In this document: positions 32,919 through 42,189 of the stretch, in pieces | Layout: every line of letters begins with the position of its first letter | Position numbering within the stretch: position 1 is the stretch's first letter | DNA from: Gemmatimonadota bacterium | Lineage (GTDB): Bacteria; Gemmatimonadota; Gemmatimonadetes; Longimicrobiales; Gaopeijiaceae | DNA: 51,348 bases | Direction: 5' to 3' | NCBI GenBank assembly: GCA_022826005.1 | Contig: JAJDVT010000136.1 | Location: forward strand, 1 to 51,348 | Notes under the pieces: generated by a model | What the model saw: the letters and a program-made list of their open reading frames with translations, nothing else | Databases searched by the model: none | Told to the model about the DNA's origin: nothing | Translations under genes and position numbers: made by a program

Positions 32919-34244
32919 TTGCGTAGCGGATCGGGCGGGGACGCCCTCGTCGCCGGGTGGGTGGAGCGGTGGCGTCCGTGGCTGGTCGAGATCGCACTGA
33001 GACCCTGTCGCATTGTTCTCGCCGCTTTGTTCCTGATCCCAGGTTGCGACAGTCCCGTTCCGGAAGCCCAACCCGAGGCGTTCATCGTCCGAGACTCGGC
33101 GGGCGTCGAGATCGTCGAAAACCATGCTCCCATGTGGGACTCGGCCCAGCATTGGAACGTGGAGTCCGAGCCTCTGTTCGTGATCGGCGGCGCCGGCGGA
33201 GCAACCGACGCAGCCAGGGAGGTCGCCCACCTGGTGTGGGACATAGGAGATGCCGTGCCGCTTTCGGACGGCAGACTGGCCATGCTCTCCCCCCGTGGTG
33301 ATAATGCGGTGCTGGTCTTTGAGCCCTCGGGAGAGTTATCCGCCTCTTTCGGGCGTAAGGGCCGCGGTCCCGGTGAGTTCACCCATGCCCACCACCTCCA
33401 GGTGCTACCGGGCGATACAATCGTGGCGTGGGACTACATGTTCGGCCCGGTCGGGTACTTCGATCCCTGGGGAGCACTTTTGAGGCACCGGGGGATTGAT
33501 GTCGGTGCAATGTTCGCGGCGGCAACAACAAGTCCCGGTGAGGTTCTCAATGAATCGATGGCCTTCCCTTTTCAAGATGGGTCTTTTCTTGTTGAAGTGC
33601 ACCAGTTGGGCGGCGACCGCCCCACCGAGGGCCTCTACCAGCCTCCTTTGGCATACGTCAGGATTGACTCGGCGTACTCCGCCCATTCGTTCGGGTGGTG
33701 GGCCGGGCCCGAGACCCTTGTGATACCGCCTCCCGCTTTCCCGCTCGTGCCCTTTCCGGCGAGATCGATCATTACCGGAGGAGGAAGCCCGTTGTCGGTC
33801 TACGTGGCTCCTCACGACCGATACGAGATCCGCCAATTCTCGAAGACGGGCGTCCTTCGGCGGATCATTCGGCGGGATGTCGATCCGATCCCCATTACCT
33901 CGGAGGAAACGGACGAGCGGATCCAGGAAACAGTCTCGATGAACCCGCAGTGGCAGTGGGGTGCCTGGAGGCGGGCGATGGCCAGGCTTCCAACGCGGTT
34001 TCACCAGAAGGTCAGGACACTTAAGGTGGACTCGGAGGGCTATCTCTGGGTCATGGACAAACGGGAAGCGACCACGGACGAGTGGAGTGTCTACGATCAG
34101 GACGGACGCTGGCTGACCACCCTGACGTTACCGTCCGGGCGCGTGACCTGGATCGGGGATATCGTGGTCACGGTGCGAATCGACCCGGACACGGGTGTCG
34201 AAACGGTGGAGGGATACCGGTTGAATCGGCCTGCTGCTGGGTGA
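32919..34244 (+). CDS. Beta-propeller lipoprotein with a sigma-factor-like N-terminal extension
   Basis: A 441-residue frame from TTG 32919. The first 28 residues (SGSGGDALVAGWVERWRPWL) match the opening of the sigma factors at 31221 (GNGGDVSELVAEWAKRWRNP) and 10153 (VEQWAERY), then pass directly into a lipoprotein signal: IVLAALFLIPGC. The rest is a complete six-bladed propeller: VRDSAGVEIVENHAP, FGRKGRGPGEFTHAH, VYVAPHDRYEIRQFSKTGVLR, and the end GYRLNRPAAG. The extension makes a poor signal peptide, so the natural start may have been lost, or a deletion removed the sigma gene and fused its start to the propeller. Confidence 0.75.
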   Translation: MRSGSGGDALVAGWVERWRPWLVEIALRPCRIVLAALFLIPGCDSPVPEAQPEAFIVRDSAGVEIVENHAPMWDSAQHWNVESEPLFVIGGAGGATDAAREVAHLVWDIGDAVPLSDGRLAMLSPRGDNAVLVFEPSGELSASFGRKGRGPGEFTHAHHLQVLPGDTIVAWDYMFGPVGYFDPWGALLRHRGIDVGAMFAAATTSPGEVLNESMAFPFQDGSFLVEVHQLGGDRPTEGLYQPPLAYVRIDSAYSAHSFGWWAGPETLVIPPPAFPLVPFPARSIITGGGSPLSVYVAPHDRYEIRQFSKTGVLRRIIRRDVDPIPITSEETDERIQETVSMNPQWQWGAWRRAMARLPTRFHQKVRTLKVDSEGYLWVMDKREATTDEWSVYDQDGRWLTTLTLPSGRVTWIGDIVVTVRIDPDTGVETVEGYRLNRPAAG

Positions 34245-34287
34245 CGAGGCCCAACAGGCCAAGGTGATTCCGAAGGCCGCCGGGAGA

Positions 34288-35208
34288 CTACTGCGCCCGC
34301 TTCCTCCAGTACCTGGCCAGCCCCCACCACGAATCCCTGAAGCCGGACGCCGTCTCGTACAGGCGGACGTGATCTTCGGGGATGCGGTGCCGCAGCCCGG
34401 CGGTAATCCAGTCGGCGAAGATCCGGGCGTGCTCGCCGTCGTCGGCGAGGGCAAGGGCCACCGAATCGCGCACCCACGCGGCCCACGCATCCAGCCCCGC
34501 CCTCAGTTCGGCAAAGTGCGCGGCCACGTCCCGATACGCGCCGAAGTGCGTCGCGACGATCCGCTCGGGACCCCACGCCATCACCCTCTCCATGCTGGAC
34601 TTCCACCCCTTCACGTCGATATCCGGCGGCGGCGTCACCGGCAGCGCGGGTCCGCCCTCGACGCGGATCCCGCCCACGTCGCCCACCCACGCGGTCCCCG
34701 TCGCGGCCTCGAAGTAGGCCACATGGTGCCTGGCGTGCCCGGGGACGTACGCCACCTCGAAGCGGCGGCCGCCCAGCGCGACGGCGTGCCCCTCGTCGAC
34801 AACCCGCAGCGACCCGCGCGGCACGGGCAGAAACTCGCCCCACAGCTCTTCCATCCTCTCGCCGTAGATCCGCCCGGCCGACGCGAGCAGGCGCGACGGG
34901 TCGGCCATGTGGGGTGCGCCCACCGCGTGCACGTGCACGATCGCGCCCGGCGCCTCCCGCACGATCGCACCGGCCGCCGTCGCATGATCCAGGTGGATGT
35001 GGGTGAGCAGGACCGCGCGCACGCTCTGCAGCGAGTGTCCCATTTCGGCCAGGCCGGCGCCCAGCGCCTCCAGCCGCGCCTCCGGCCCGGGATCGACCAG
35101 CGCGACCCCGTCGTCCAGCTCCAACACCCCCACCCCGATGATGCCGGGCAGCCCCAGGTGGTAGAGGTCCACCATGCTGGCCCCGCCCCCGATGCGGCTG
35201 ACCGTCAC
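34288..35208 (-). CDS. MBL-fold metallohydrolase
   Basis: A 306-residue protein. The GTG at 35208 overlaps the S9 peptidase stop (GTGA); an ATG 33 bases in (MVDLYHLGL) is the alternative. The metallo-beta-lactamase zinc motif is THIHLDHAT, preceded by VALVDPGPEA. Later ligands are probably the His in VPGHARHHVAY, the Asp in WVGDVGG and the His in IVATHFGA. This order fits the glyoxalase II/RNase Z-like group; there is no signal peptide. The substrate is unknown. A partly deleted copy of its 3' part lies at 32370-32735. Confidence 0.87.
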   Translation of the reverse strand: MTVSRIGGGASMVDLYHLGLPGIIGVGVLELDDGVALVDPGPEARLEALGAGLAEMGHSLQSVRAVLLTHIHLDHATAAGAIVREAPGAIVHVHAVGAPHMADPSRLLASAGRIYGERMEELWGEFLPVPRGSLRVVDEGHAVALGGRRFEVAYVPGHARHHVAYFEAATGTAWVGDVGGIRVEGGPALPVTPPPDIDVKGWKSSMERVMAWGPERIVATHFGAYRDVAAHFAELRAGLDAWAAWVRDSVALALADDGEHARIFADWITAGLRHRIPEDHVRLYETASGFRDSWWGLARYWRKRAQ

Positions 35209-37268
35209 GGGCTCGTCATCGGCCCCGCGTGCGTGCCCCACTTCTCGAACCACTTGCGCAGGTACAGCTGGGTGCGCAGGAAGTTGGACGGCCGCGAGCT
35301 GGTGCCGTGCCACTCGTCCGGGAAGCGGATCATCACGGTCGGCACGCCGATGTACTGGAGCGCCTGGTAGAACTCCTCGGTCTGGGCCATAGGGGTGCGC
35401 AGATCCCGCTCGCCGGTGAGGAACATCGTCGGCGTGGTCACGTTGCCGACGTAGAAGATCGACGAGCGGTCGATCCACTCCGCCGGGTCCTCCCAGAAGG
35501 GCTTCTCGAAGGTGCGCAGGTAGGTGATGGCGTCGGAGGTCCCCATTGCGGACATCCAGTTCACGATGGGGCAGTTGGCCGACGCGGCGCGGAAGCGGTC
35601 GGTGTTGCCCACGATGTAGCTGGTAAGGATCCCTCCGCCCGAGCACCCGTAGACGAAGAGGTTCTCCCCGTCGACGTAGCCGCGCGCGAGCATCTCGTCG
35701 ACGCCCTTCATGAGGTCGGGGAAGTCCGCGCCCGGGTAGTCGTGGTTGATCGCGTTCGCGAACTCGGTGCCATAGCCGGTTGAGCCTCGCGGATTCGTAT
35801 ACAGGACGACGTAGCCGTTCGCGGCGTGCTCCTGGAAGGCGAAGTTGAACCCCCCGTTGTACATGCTGTGCGGCCCGCCGTGGATGGCGAGCATGAGCGG
35901 GTATCTGCGCGCGGGGTCGAAGTCGGGCGGCTTCACGATCCACCCCTGGACGCGGAAGCCGTCCGTCGACTCGTACCAGATCTCCTCGACCTCGCCGAGG
36001 CCGACGTGGCCCAGGACGTCCTCGTTCACCTCGGTGAGGCGCACCGGGCTCCCCGGGTCGGAGAGGTCGAAGCGGTAGATGTCACCCGGCTCGTGCGCGC
36101 TGGAGATGATCCCGGCGGCGGTGCCGTCGTCCGAGAACGACGACAGCGCGAAGAGGTGGTCGCCCGAGGTGAGGACCTCGACCCCGCCGTCCACCGACAC
36201 GAAATGCAGCTGCCGGTACCCGTCCCGGTTGACGTTGAAGTAGAGGCCGCTGCCGTCCTTCGCCCACATCAGCCCGCGCGACTGCCGGTCGTAGTCGGCC
36301 GAGATGACCCGCGAGCCGGAGCCGTCCCGGTTCATCAGATGGATCTTCTGGTTGCGGTAGGTGTCGCGGTGCGCGTCGATCCCGGTGTAGGCGATCAGCG
36401 AGCCGTCGGGGGACGGCATCGGGCTGGCGTCGGGACCGCGGCGGTTCGTCAGCCGGCGGATGTCGCCGGTGGCCACCGTCACCGCGTAGATCTCCGACTC
36501 CTGCCAGTGTTCGGGACGGTCGGCGTCCTCGTCGCGGAAGGAGGTGAAGTAGATCTCGGTGCCGTCGGGACTCCACTGGATCGACGAATGGTTCCAGTCG
36601 CCGTCGGTCAGCTGCCGCGGGGTGCCGCCCTCGGCGGGGACCACGAAGACGTGTGTCCACCCGGTGTCGACGTACCCCTGCCGGTCGCGCTTGTACGCCG
36701 CCCGCTCGACCACCTTCGGCTCGCCGACCCAGTTTGCGCCTTCGGGCCTGGCGGGCAGCGACACACCGGCGAAGTCCGCCCGGTCGCGTACCCTGCTGGT
36801 GAACGCGATCCATTCCCCGTTGGGCGACCAGAGCGGGCTGGAGGGACCGCGCTCGAGCCGCGTGACCTGCGTGACCGCGCCCTCCGCGTCCATCCAGCGC
36901 ACGAAGATCTGCGAGCCCTGCGGTTCGCCGGGGGCGGTGAAGAGGATGCGCGTCCCGTCCGGAGACCACTGCGCGCCGCTGCCCTCGAGCAGGTGGCGCG
37001 GCCGCGAGCCGTCGGCGTTCATGATGTGAAGCGACGACTGGCGGCGGTCGTTGATCTTGTCGACCCACCCGCGCGTGTAGACGATCCGCGAGCCGTCCGG
37101 CGAGATCTGCGGGTTCGACACCGTCTCCATGTCCAGGTAGGTCGCGAGGGAGAGGGGTTGCTGGGCAGAGGCGGCGGTCGGGGCGAGCGCGGCGAGCGCG
37201 AAGGCCAGGGGCCCGAGGATCGCCGGGGCGATTGTAAGGTTTGCTTTACGAAATGTCATGTTTACCAT
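35205..37268 (-). CDS. Secreted S9 prolyl-oligopeptidase-family peptidase
   Basis: A 687-residue exported peptidase. The ATG at 37268 has GGAG six bases upstream and lies one base after the previous stop; an inner ATG three codons on is possible. A signal peptide (hydrophobic AILGPLAFALAALAP, cleaved near ASAQQ) is followed by a WD40-like (PD40) propeller with repeated SPDG motifs (QISPDGSRIVY, QWSPDGTRILF, WSPNGEWIAF). The C-terminal alpha/beta-hydrolase domain shows the catalytic Ser in YGCSGGGIL (most S9 members have GGSYGG), Asp in TGERDLRTP and His in DEWHGTS. It likely cleaves peptides in the periplasm. The next gene overlaps its stop. Confidence 0.9.
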   Translation of the reverse strand: MVNMTFRKANLTIAPAILGPLAFALAALAPTAASAQQPLSLATYLDMETVSNPQISPDGSRIVYTRGWVDKINDRRQSSLHIMNADGSRPRHLLEGSGAQWSPDGTRILFTAPGEPQGSQIFVRWMDAEGAVTQVTRLERGPSSPLWSPNGEWIAFTSRVRDRADFAGVSLPARPEGANWVGEPKVVERAAYKRDRQGYVDTGWTHVFVVPAEGGTPRQLTDGDWNHSSIQWSPDGTEIYFTSFRDEDADRPEHWQESEIYAVTVATGDIRRLTNRRGPDASPMPSPDGSLIAYTGIDAHRDTYRNQKIHLMNRDGSGSRVISADYDRQSRGLMWAKDGSGLYFNVNRDGYRQLHFVSVDGGVEVLTSGDHLFALSSFSDDGTAAGIISSAHEPGDIYRFDLSDPGSPVRLTEVNEDVLGHVGLGEVEEIWYESTDGFRVQGWIVKPPDFDPARRYPLMLAIHGGPHSMYNGGFNFAFQEHAANGYVVLYTNPRGSTGYGTEFANAINHDYPGADFPDLMKGVDEMLARGYVDGENLFVYGCSGGGILTSYIVGNTDRFRAASANCPIVNWMSAMGTSDAITYLRTFEKPFWEDPAEWIDRSSIFYVGNVTTPTMFLTGERDLRTPMAQTEEFYQALQYIGVPTVMIRFPDEWHGTSSRPSNFLRTQLYLRKWFEKWGTHAGPMTSP

Positions 37269-37273
37269 ACTAT
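37245..37273 (+). promoter_or_regulatory. Repeated TGTCATGT motif, copy 2
   Basis: TTTACG, 17 bp containing TGTCATGTTTACC, then TACTAT; nearly identical to copy 1. It overlaps the start of the S9 peptidase gene on the opposite strand, so it is unlikely to drive that gene as a promoter in this orientation. Confidence 0.35.
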
Positions 37274-38778
37274 TCTCCGGTTGCAGCAGTTTGTGCATGA
37301 ACTGACTTGATCGCCTGGCCCGGGAAGACGCCTTCGACGAGCGCGCCGTCCCGCACGACCGGCGTCCCGCCCACGAGCACGAAGGCGAAGCCGCGCGAGG
37401 GGGTGGCGGGCCCGTCGTAGTCGGCCATGTCGAGGACGGTCTCGGGGTCGAAGACGGCAAGGTCGGCGTCGGCGCCCTCCTGCACGCGGCCCTTGCGCGC
37501 CATCCCGGGAGCCGCGCCTTCGAGCCGCCGGGCCGGCAGGATGGTCATCTTGGCGAGCGCGTCCATGAGGCCGATCACGCCCCGGTCGCGCGAATAGTGT
37601 CCCAGAATGCGGGCGAAGGTTCCCGCGCCGCGCGGGTGGACGGCGACATGCAGGAACGGGATGCCGTCGCTGGCGGCGATCACATCCGGCTGCGCGACGA
37701 TCCACTCGTTGGTCTCCTCACGGCGCCCGTGCATGACCACCCATCCCCCCTGCTCCCGGTACTCGGCGAAGGTGCGCGCGTTCAGCCGCTCGGCCTGTCC
37801 CGGCCACTGCAGCCGCTGGTACTCGTCGTCGTCCAGCCCCACCCAGGAATCGAAGAGCGCGGATTCGATGAAGGTGGACGACGCCGTGTACGGATACGCC
37901 TCGGTGGTGACATCGACGCCCCACTCCCGCGCCCCGCGGACCATGCCGAGGGCCTGTTCAGCCATCTCCCCGGCGGTGGAGTTGAGGTGGACGATGTGCA
38001 GCGACGCGCCGGTGGCCGCGGCGTTGGCAATGACCTCCTGGAAGGGGCCGAGGGTGCCGCCGGAACCGGCGGATCGCAGGTGCACGTAGGCGGGTACATC
38101 CTGGGCCGCCGCCGACTCGAAGAGCCGCAGGATCTCGATGCGCGACGCGCCCGGCGTGTAGGTGATGCCGAAGCCGTACCCGAGGCCGCCCTCGGCCAGC
38201 CCGGCCTCCATGAGCGCGGCCAGCTCGGCGATCCGGCCGTCATCGAGCTCCTCGTAGATGATCTCCGAGCCCATCGACTCGTTCCGGCCCGGCGGCAGCG
38301 TGGGCTGGTGGCCGATGTCGGCGCCGGTCAGCAGTTTGGCGCGCGCGTTCGGATGGCTGACCGCGGCGCCGTAGTGGATCAGCGCGCGGCCCTCCCGGGA
38401 TGCGTACCACGGCGCCACCGGGTAGACGCCGACCTCCATCTCGAGCGCGGTGGTCACCCCGTCGAGCGCCTGCAGGCGTGCGCTGACCGAGTCCTGGCCG
38501 TGGGCGTGCAGGTCGATGAAGCCGGGCGCGACGACCAGGCCGGCCGCGTCGAGGGTGTCGCGGCCGCGCAGGGGCTCCTCGCTGATTGCGGCGATCGTGC
38601 CGTCGGTGATCCCGACGTGGCGGATCGTGTCCAGTCCGGTGTCGGGATCCATGACGCGCCCGTTCAGAATCACGATGTCGTGCGGCGCGGGCCCGCAAGC
38701 CGCGATCAGAAGGAGGCCGAAGACGAATAAAACAAACAAGCGGAAAAGTTGATTCCGGGGCGGCGGGCGTGAGGACAT
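37270..38778 (-). CDS. Amidohydrolase lipoprotein, D-aminoacylase-like
   Basis: A 502-residue protein; the start MSSRPPPRNQLF gives a lipoprotein signal ending in LIAAC. The amidohydrolase core is clear: DIVILNGRVMDPDTG at the N-terminus, metal motif DLHAHGQDS, the bridging Glu in TALEMEVG, HIVHLNSTAGE, and the catalytic Asp in VIAASDGIPF. The end has KGRVQEGADADLAVFDPETV, the usual return to the beta-sandwich. These features fit N-acyl-D-amino-acid deacylases, zinc enzymes that free D-amino acids. With the S9 peptidase encoded one base downstream, it suggests a periplasmic peptide-degrading operon. Confidence 0.88.
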   Translation of the reverse strand: MSSRPPPRNQLFRLFVLFVFGLLLIAACGPAPHDIVILNGRVMDPDTGLDTIRHVGITDGTIAAISEEPLRGRDTLDAAGLVVAPGFIDLHAHGQDSVSARLQALDGVTTALEMEVGVYPVAPWYASREGRALIHYGAAVSHPNARAKLLTGADIGHQPTLPPGRNESMGSEIIYEELDDGRIAELAALMEAGLAEGGLGYGFGITYTPGASRIEILRLFESAAAQDVPAYVHLRSAGSGGTLGPFQEVIANAAATGASLHIVHLNSTAGEMAEQALGMVRGAREWGVDVTTEAYPYTASSTFIESALFDSWVGLDDDEYQRLQWPGQAERLNARTFAEYREQGGWVVMHGRREETNEWIVAQPDVIAASDGIPFLHVAVHPRGAGTFARILGHYSRDRGVIGLMDALAKMTILPARRLEGAAPGMARKGRVQEGADADLAVFDPETVLDMADYDGPATPSRGFAFVLVGGTPVVRDGALVEGVFPGQAIKSVHAQTAATGE

Positions 38779-38912
38779 GACTGAGACCGTGCTGAGGGCT
38801 CCTGGCGGCTGCTGCCGTTCCAACGAATGTGCAATCGACGTAGCTTGACCGTGGACCGCAAGCCAAGCAAGGCAGATAATCCCCGCCCCCCGCTACGACC
38901 AGAGCACCGCGA

Positions 38913-41900
38913 ATGAACTTGAAGCCCAGATCCCTTCGATCCCGCCTCTTGCCCGCCAACCGCGGCTCCCGACTGGCCCCCGGCCCCCGACTGGCCCCCG
39001 GCCCCCGACCGGCCCGCCCCACCCCCGTCCCACCCAGCCCCACCGCCGCCCACCCCCGCCGCAGGACCGCCGCGGCCGCACTGTTGCCAACCCTCCTCCT
39101 CGCCCTGCTCCCCGTCCTCGCGGCCACCCCCCACACGGCTGCCGCCCAGTCCCAGGCAACCACCGGCGTCATCCGGGGCGTGGTCCTGGACCCCGCGAAC
39201 GCCACCGTCGCCGGCGCCACCGTCCAGCTCACGCACCGCGAGACCGGCCTCGTCACCACCGTGCGCACCACCCCATCCGGCACCTTCGTGCGCCCCCTCC
39301 TCCCGCTCGGCACCTACGATGTCCTCGCGCGGTCGGAAGGCCAGCTCGCCGCGGCCACCGCCACCGGCCTGGTCCTCCGCGTCGGCGAGGCGCTGACGCT
39401 CACCCTCCGCTTCGAAGCCATCGAGCTCGAGGGCATCACCATCGAGGCCGAGCGCGCCCACCTCGTGCACCCGGAGGACGTGACCAGCTCCACCCGCCTC
39501 TCCGAAGAGGTCGTGGACGGGCTCCCCAACAACGGCCGCAACTACCTCGACTTCGCCCTCCTCACGCCCGGCGTCGCGATCTCCCAGGGTCCCGACGGGG
39601 ACGAACTCAACATCAGCGGCCAGCGCGGGATCTTCAACAACTTCATCGTCGACGGGGCCGACTTCAACAACCCCTTCTTCGGCGAACAGCGCGGGGGCCA
39701 GCGGCCGGCCTTCACCTTCAGCCAGGACGCCATCGAGGAGATGGTGGTGGTGAACCAGGGGGCCGCCGCCGAGTTCGGGCGCTCCGCGGGGGCGTTTGTG
39801 AACGTAATCACAAAGTCCGGCACCAATGAGCTGACGGGCTCGTCCCACTACTACGGGCAGTGGGACGGGGTGTCGGCCGCTCACGCCGCGGACGTGCAGG
39901 CGGGCAAGCCGGACTTCCTGCGCAACCAGTTCGGGTTCACCCTGGGCGGACCGATCGTGCGTAGCCGCGCCTTCTTCTTCGTCGCCTACGACCAGCAGGA
40001 GGCGACCGAGACGAAGCAGACCCACCGGCTCGTCAACGACCCGGCGAACCTGTCCAGGCTCCGCGACTTCCTTCAAACGCAGTGGCCCGGGCTCTTCGAG
40101 GACGAGTTCGGCCCGATCACCCGCACCAACGACGCGCGCGCCCTCCTGGCCAAGGCCGATCTGCACGTCGACGGTCGCAACCAGCTCTCCTTCAAGTACA
40201 ACTACAACTGGTCCGAGCAGCTCAACGGGACCTTCGACGTGGACTCGTGGGGGCTGTCCGCCAACGGCGTCGAGACCGACGAGGCGCATGCCTTCAACGC
40301 GAGCTGGCGGTCGCTGCTCAGCAGCACGCTGTCGCACGAGATGCGCCTGCAGTGGGCCCGGGAGGACCGTGTGCGCTGGTACGACGGACCGCTGATGCCC
40401 CAGGCGACCGTGCCCGCGCCGCCCCAGTTCAGGACCCTCGGCGGCCGGCCGTTCCCGGACATCGGGATGGACTTCGCCGACGGATTCCGCCTCGGCCTCC
40501 CCTTCTTCCTCCCCATCGATCCGGCATTCGACACGCGCCTGCAGATCGTCGACAACTGGTCCTGGCTGACGGGCAATCACCTCTTCAAGGCGGGCGCCGA
40601 GTACAACCGGACCGGGATCACCCAGCAGTTCATCGGCTTTGCGAACGGGCGCTACATCTTCGATTCGGTCGACGGCTTCATCAACTTCGTGACGCACGGC
40701 AGCGGGTACGTGACATGTTCGGATGGGTCGGACAGCCGGGCGGGGACATGTCCCGACGGGACGAGCATCACGGGCCCCGTGCTCGTGTACCTCCAGTCCG
40801 GGACGGTGCCGGGCGTGGCGCCGGACCAGCTGGGCCGGGGCGACTTCGGCGTCGACGAGCTGGCCTTCTTCGTGCAGGACACCTGGAAGCCGAACGACCG
40901 GCTGACGCTCAACCTGGGTCTGCGCTGGGAGGGAACCTGGCACCCGGCGGTGAAGGTCAAACCGGCCGACACCTTCTATGCCCCCTACCTGTCGGATTCG
41001 CGCTTCCCGTCGGACGGGACGATCCCCGACGATCTGGACAACTTCCAGCCCCGCTTCGGGCTCGCGTGGGACGTGACCGGCGACGCCGAGACGGTCCTGC
41101 GGCTGAACGCCGGCGCCTACCACTCGCGCATCCCCATCCTGGTCTTCGCGCAGAGCGTGACCACCAACGGCGCCTTCCAGCAGATCTTCTTCCGCAGCAG
41201 CTTCGGCCTGCCGGGGCAGGGGCCGCCCGCGATCGGGGAACTCATCGACGGGAGCGCCACTCCGCCCTTCCTCCCCGACATCCACGTCACCGCGAAGGAT
41301 CTGGAACTCCCGCGCACCTGGTCGTTCGCGGCCGCGCTCGACCGGGAGCTGGTGGAGGGTGTGGCCGGGAGCCTCTCGTACCAGCACGCGCGCACCGACG
41401 CGCTGTTCCGCTTCGTCAACCGCAACGACGCCGTCTTCGGGTCGCCCTTCGGGATCGGCACCCACCCGGGCGGGGGCGGGATCGGCACGCTCACCGTTGC
41501 CGAGAGCACCGCGCGCTCCCGCTATCACGCGATCACCGCGGGGCTGCGCGGCCAGGGCGCCTTCGGCGGCCGCCTCACCTTCGACGTCAGCTACACCCTC
41601 TCCTTCGACAGGTCCGACGACGACAACGAGCGCGATCCCTTCACCTTCCGCTACGCCGACGCGTCCAACCTCGCGCCCGAATACGGCTGGTCCGACCGGG
41701 ACCGCCGCCACAAGGCCACCGGCTACCTGGCGTTCTCGCTGCCCGGCAGCATCGCCTTCAGCAACATCGTGCGGTACCTCTCGGCGTCGCCAGTCTCGGA
41801 GAGCTGTGCGGAGCGGGGCTCGCGGGCCAGCCAGCCATCGGACCGGCTCTGCGCCGACGGGTCGATCCTTGAGCGCAACACGCTCAGGCGCGACAACGAG

Positions 41901-42110
41901 TTCTTCACCTGGGACCTGAAGCTGTCGCGGCCCGTCGAAATCGCGGGCGGCCGCACGGTCGAACCCGTCTTCGAGGTCTTCAACCTCACCAACGCGGACA
42001 ACTCCCTGGACACCGCCAGCGGCTCGCTCCTCTTCAACTTCGACGGCACGATCCGCAGCGGGCTGGGGGACACGCGCCGGGCGCAGCTGGGGGTGCGGGT
42101 CAGGTTTTAA
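38913..42110 (+). CDS. Oar-like TonB-dependent outer-membrane receptor
   Basis: A 1065-residue outer-membrane protein. The first 50 residues are Pro/Arg-rich with a small tandem repeat (RLAPGP), before a hydrophobic signal core AAALLPTLLLALLPVLAA; the true start may be later. Residues about 85-165 are a carboxypeptidase-regulatory-like domain (GVIRGVVLDPANATVAGATV). The plug follows (LPNNGRNYLDFALLTPGV, INNFIVDGADFNNPFF-like) with EEMVVVNQGAAAEFGRSAGA and VNVITKSGTNEL. The rest is the beta-barrel with many aromatic strands, ending in RAQLGVRVRF with terminal Phe. No SusD-like gene is near. It probably imports large or peptide-like substrates. Confidence 0.9.
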   Translation: MNLKPRSLRSRLLPANRGSRLAPGPRLAPGPRPARPTPVPPSPTAAHPRRRTAAAALLPTLLLALLPVLAATPHTAAAQSQATTGVIRGVVLDPANATVAGATVQLTHRETGLVTTVRTTPSGTFVRPLLPLGTYDVLARSEGQLAAATATGLVLRVGEALTLTLRFEAIELEGITIEAERAHLVHPEDVTSSTRLSEEVVDGLPNNGRNYLDFALLTPGVAISQGPDGDELNISGQRGIFNNFIVDGADFNNPFFGEQRGGQRPAFTFSQDAIEEMVVVNQGAAAEFGRSAGAFVNVITKSGTNELTGSSHYYGQWDGVSAAHAADVQAGKPDFLRNQFGFTLGGPIVRSRAFFFVAYDQQEATETKQTHRLVNDPANLSRLRDFLQTQWPGLFEDEFGPITRTNDARALLAKADLHVDGRNQLSFKYNYNWSEQLNGTFDVDSWGLSANGVETDEAHAFNASWRSLLSSTLSHEMRLQWAREDRVRWYDGPLMPQATVPAPPQFRTLGGRPFPDIGMDFADGFRLGLPFFLPIDPAFDTRLQIVDNWSWLTGNHLFKAGAEYNRTGITQQFIGFANGRYIFDSVDGFINFVTHGSGYVTCSDGSDSRAGTCPDGTSITGPVLVYLQSGTVPGVAPDQLGRGDFGVDELAFFVQDTWKPNDRLTLNLGLRWEGTWHPAVKVKPADTFYAPYLSDSRFPSDGTIPDDLDNFQPRFGLAWDVTGDAETVLRLNAGAYHSRIPILVFAQSVTTNGAFQQIFFRSSFGLPGQGPPAIGELIDGSATPPFLPDIHVTAKDLELPRTWSFAAALDRELVEGVAGSLSYQHARTDALFRFVNRNDAVFGSPFGIGTHPGGGGIGTLTVAESTARSRYHAITAGLRGQGAFGGRLTFDVSYTLSFDRSDDDNERDPFTFRYADASNLAPEYGWSDRDRRHKATGYLAFSLPGSIAFSNIVRYLSASPVSESCAERGSRASQPSDRLCADGSILERNTLRRDNEFFTWDLKLSRPVEIAGGRTVEPVFEVFNLTNADNSLDTASGSLLFNFDGTIRSGLGDTRRAQLGVRVRF

Positions 42111-42189
42111 GGGAAGCTCCGGGCGGACGGCGGACAGCTGCGCCGCAGGTTGCCAACGGCCCGGCCCTCGTCACGGGAGCGAACGGTGC

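Noticed and set aside
36082-37068. Minus-strand 328-codon frame inside the S9 peptidase region
   Set aside because: Out-of-frame reading of the PD40 propeller; Arg/Gly/Ala-rich with no domain.
38706-41711. A 1001-codon minus-strand frame opposite the TonB receptor
   Set aside because: Low-complexity Gly/Val/Glu/Arg composition; the plus-strand receptor has a complete plug and barrel pattern.
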